Assembly (NCBI RefSeq): GCF_902806455.1
Contig: NZ_CADCWQ010000001.1
Coordinates: forward strand, 2,294,001 to 2,358,000
Length of the DNA: 64,000 nt
Direction: 5' to 3'
Source of the DNA: Virgibacillus doumboii
Lineage (GTDB): Bacteria > Bacillota > Bacilli > Bacillales > Amphibacillaceae
The position numbers and the translations under genes are program-made. The notes beneath the pieces are model-generated. The model was not told the DNA's origin and did no database searches. It saw nothing but the letters and a program-made list of their open reading frames with translations. How positions within the stretch are numbered: the stretch's first letter is position 1; the number at the start of each line of letters is the position of its first letter. Positions 63,301 to 64,000 of the stretch are shown piece after piece.

Positions 63301-63785
63301 TGTCTGTTAAAAACTGTGGAATTTACAATCTCATCGGGGAGAATTTCATCAAGGTATACCTCACAATCAGTTTTTTTTATTTTCGAATATTTCGCAGCAT
63401 CAATCTTCACATTAATTGATGGATTAAATCCGGAAACATAAAAACTTAAACCCAATGAAGAAGGGAAATATTGAGTCGAGGTTTTTACGGGTGAGTCATC
63501 GAAAGTTTCATCATCAATTTTAGTGGAACGATTAGTATCATCTTTTGTTGCTGAAATGTATTTTTCATCAAACATTTCAACATCCGCGGTTTGATTTTCA
63601 TCTTCAGTATCCACCATCAACATTTCCTGTGGGTATAATATTCCCATTGAATACCTTTGGCTCGGTTTCTCACTTATTATTTCATGTTCAGCATTTTGCA
63701 ATGCCCCCTCAGAGCCCGGACCAACCATTTCTTTAATAACACACTCTAAATAGTCTTTTCTAAATTGAGAATATAAATTTGTCAT
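60381..63785 (-). CDS. drmA: DISARM helicase DrmA
   Basis: A 1134-residue SF2 helicase. Walker A is FPTGGGKTEAYLG (about residue 523), motif II IQDELHLISGPLG (about 730), and then ASTATIRRAGEQ. Motif V is NMISVGVDIDRFG (about 935) and motif VI QATSRVGRKYPG (about 960). The long N-terminal region (1-480) has no simple motif. Architecture and pairing with drmB identify it as DrmA, the DNA-translocating core of DISARM. Its ATG overlaps the stop of the upstream helicase-like gene (ATGA). Confidence 0.9.
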   Translation of the reverse strand: MTNLYSQFRKDYLECVIKEMVGPGSEGALQNAEHEIISEKPSQRYSMGILYPQEMLMVDTEDENQTADVEMFDEKYISATKDDTNRSTKIDDETFDDSPVKTSTQYFPSSLGLSFYVSGFNPSINVKIDAAKYSKIKKTDCEVYLDEILPDEIVNSTVFNRHLKQERNKLKITKEFNREDRDSLLYLSENTPFRNAVYKLYNLQITGWCRRPLDEEKINKIIPHGDTKQYVELVDDGLKLVCIRRPRPESKSTLFTISLVNTNHEENGQNKDDKSYFQVGLKVSPLDDKEKIIEYDTYNHLTNDFEEQSNALLYRNKKSYAVGHGCSPYWKVSNNKVISLSTKIIPYEEVPPMKFDIEELGENSKETLSMKYLSDLSPLSDKEIINNLTEFTLIYKKWIDDLSNKLDTLSPPMQKTASRHIKACRDASDRIMNGINLLKNDDVILKTFKLANRAMLMQRAHTIIQENKKWPDEAINVFDYKTMKISDASWRPFQLAFFLLNISGLSSVDNRDRDIVDLIWFPTGGGKTEAYLGVSAFIIFYRRLRYSEESNGTAILMRYTLRLLTAQQFQRASTLICACEEIRKELPELGDEQVSIGLWIGSSSTPNSFIDAKNACDKLVSNQETNNPFQVLSCPWCGTRLYKEKTEGKWGYKPKSKPNKFIIHCTHDKCPFNEELPIKVVDEDIYQSPPTLLFGTVDKFAMMPWNGKVSNIFALNQGNNNRPPELIIQDELHLISGPLGTMVGLYETAIDALCTIKNIKPKIIASTATIRRAGEQVKALYNRDVSQFPPPGIDAEDSFFSREDDNGPGRLYVGLMSTGKTQTTTQVRLFSGLLHYISELDYKDEVKDKYWTLVSYFNSIRELGKSLTLTQVDIKEQVSRIARRRSKKIRMYGEAAELTSRRKSGEITEVLENLSVEYPDKNVIPILLATNMISVGVDIDRFGLMTVMSQPKTTSEYIQATSRVGRKYPGIIFTLYDGARPRDRSHYETFSSYHQAFYKYVEPTSITPFSPPARKRALHAVLISLVRHLTLLKKDNEASKFRKDLTDLDRIKDVILERVEDVMPEEHEAAAEELQKVIENWHDVASIDENLTYRNSKLRRLLYPYHEQFRGKDVFPTLQSMRNVSEECVVRVKD

Positions 63786-64000
63786 CTTTGCAATGCCCCC
63801 CTAATTAAGTACTCTTTAGATTTTTCTTTTATTTTCTTATTTAAGGAATGATCCAAGAATATAAATAAAAGCTTTTTTGCTCTTGTCATTGCAACATAGT
63901 TAACCGTATTAGTCCACTTTCCATCTATAGAATCTATTCCAAAATATATTATAATTTGGCTCTCAAGGCCTTTGAAGGATTGTGCGGTCGTGTAATAAAT
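63782..64000 (-). CDS. C-terminal end of a UvrD-like helicase in the drmE position (5' cut by window)
   Basis: The last 72 residues of a protein whose start is beyond the window. TAQSFKGLESQIIIYFG and NYVAMTRAKKLLFIF are motifs V/VI of UvrD/Rep-type SF1 helicases (SxKGLE, YVAxTRA). The stop overlaps the drmA start, so it is the upstream gene of the same operon. Class 2 DISARM carries drmE here. Whether this protein belongs to that family or is a different accessory helicase needs the missing 5' sequence. Confidence 0.75.
   Translation of the reverse strand: MYYTTAQSFKGLESQIIIYFGIDSIDGKWTNTVNYVAMTRAKKLLFIFLDHSLNKKIKEKSKEYLIRGALQR

Overview
The window looks like a chromosomal segment of a low-GC, endospore-forming Bacillaceae of the halophilic/halotolerant type (Virgibacillus, Oceanobacillus or Lentibacillus-like). 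The genus is an inference. It rests on splA-splB, a DUF3231 gene, YugN, DUF378, AGGAGG-type ribosome sites, frequent TTG/GTG starts, and several families of short intergenic repeats. No rRNA, tRNA, complete insertion sequence or CRISPR array was found.

Layout. 1-2.3 kb: small membrane proteins and a frameshifted DUF3231 gene. 2.3-8.6 kb: a tightly overlapped minus-strand operon of a DUF6361 protein, a phospholipase D-like protein with two HKD motifs, and a 1093-residue SF2 helicase. This is a candidate antiphage or DNA-processing system. 8.7-15.6 kb: an SDR, decayed SDR/VOC fragments, a 52-bp repeat array, an amidase-EamA exporter operon and a Bcr/CflA pump. 15.7-19.9 kb: a gene graveyard holding arginase, group II intron, ABC transporter, DUF6508, thioredoxin-like and MerR remnants, plus an intact rifampin ADP-ribosyltransferase (arr) and a 244-bp inverted-repeat element. 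20-33 kb: TetR-MFS, an alpha/beta hydrolase, a GntR regulator beside brnQ with a shared motif, a katE-type catalase, chrA with PadR, a TRIC channel and an M20 peptidase. 33-47 kb: a secreted protein, a D-threonine aldolase-like enzyme, a NERD protein, a second large catalase, stress and housekeeping genes, splAB, and truncated remnants (VOC, SRPBCC, citrate transporter). 47.7-52.8 kb: a tatC / gluconate-dehydrogenase-gamma / GMC oxidoreductase / tatA / SDR operon, divergent from a TetR regulator. The only Tat signal in the cargo is on the gamma subunit, so the GMC enzyme is probably exported piggyback. 53-64 kb: a sigma-70 factor, an XRE regulator and a defence island. The island has a Sau3AI-type GATC restriction-modification pair, an 88-residue unknown protein and a second m5C methyltransferase on the plus strand. 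On the minus strand, convergent with these, are drmB, drmA and the 3' end of a UvrD-like helicase gene in the position where class 2 DISARM has drmE; this gene is cut by the window edge.

The two most interesting loci are the DUF6361/PLD/helicase triad and the DISARM-like locus fused head-to-head with a GATC restriction system. No drmC is visible in the latter. Family assignments were made by reading motifs, without database searches. Starts were moved from the longest open frame wherever a clear Shine-Dalgarno sequence pointed to an internal codon.
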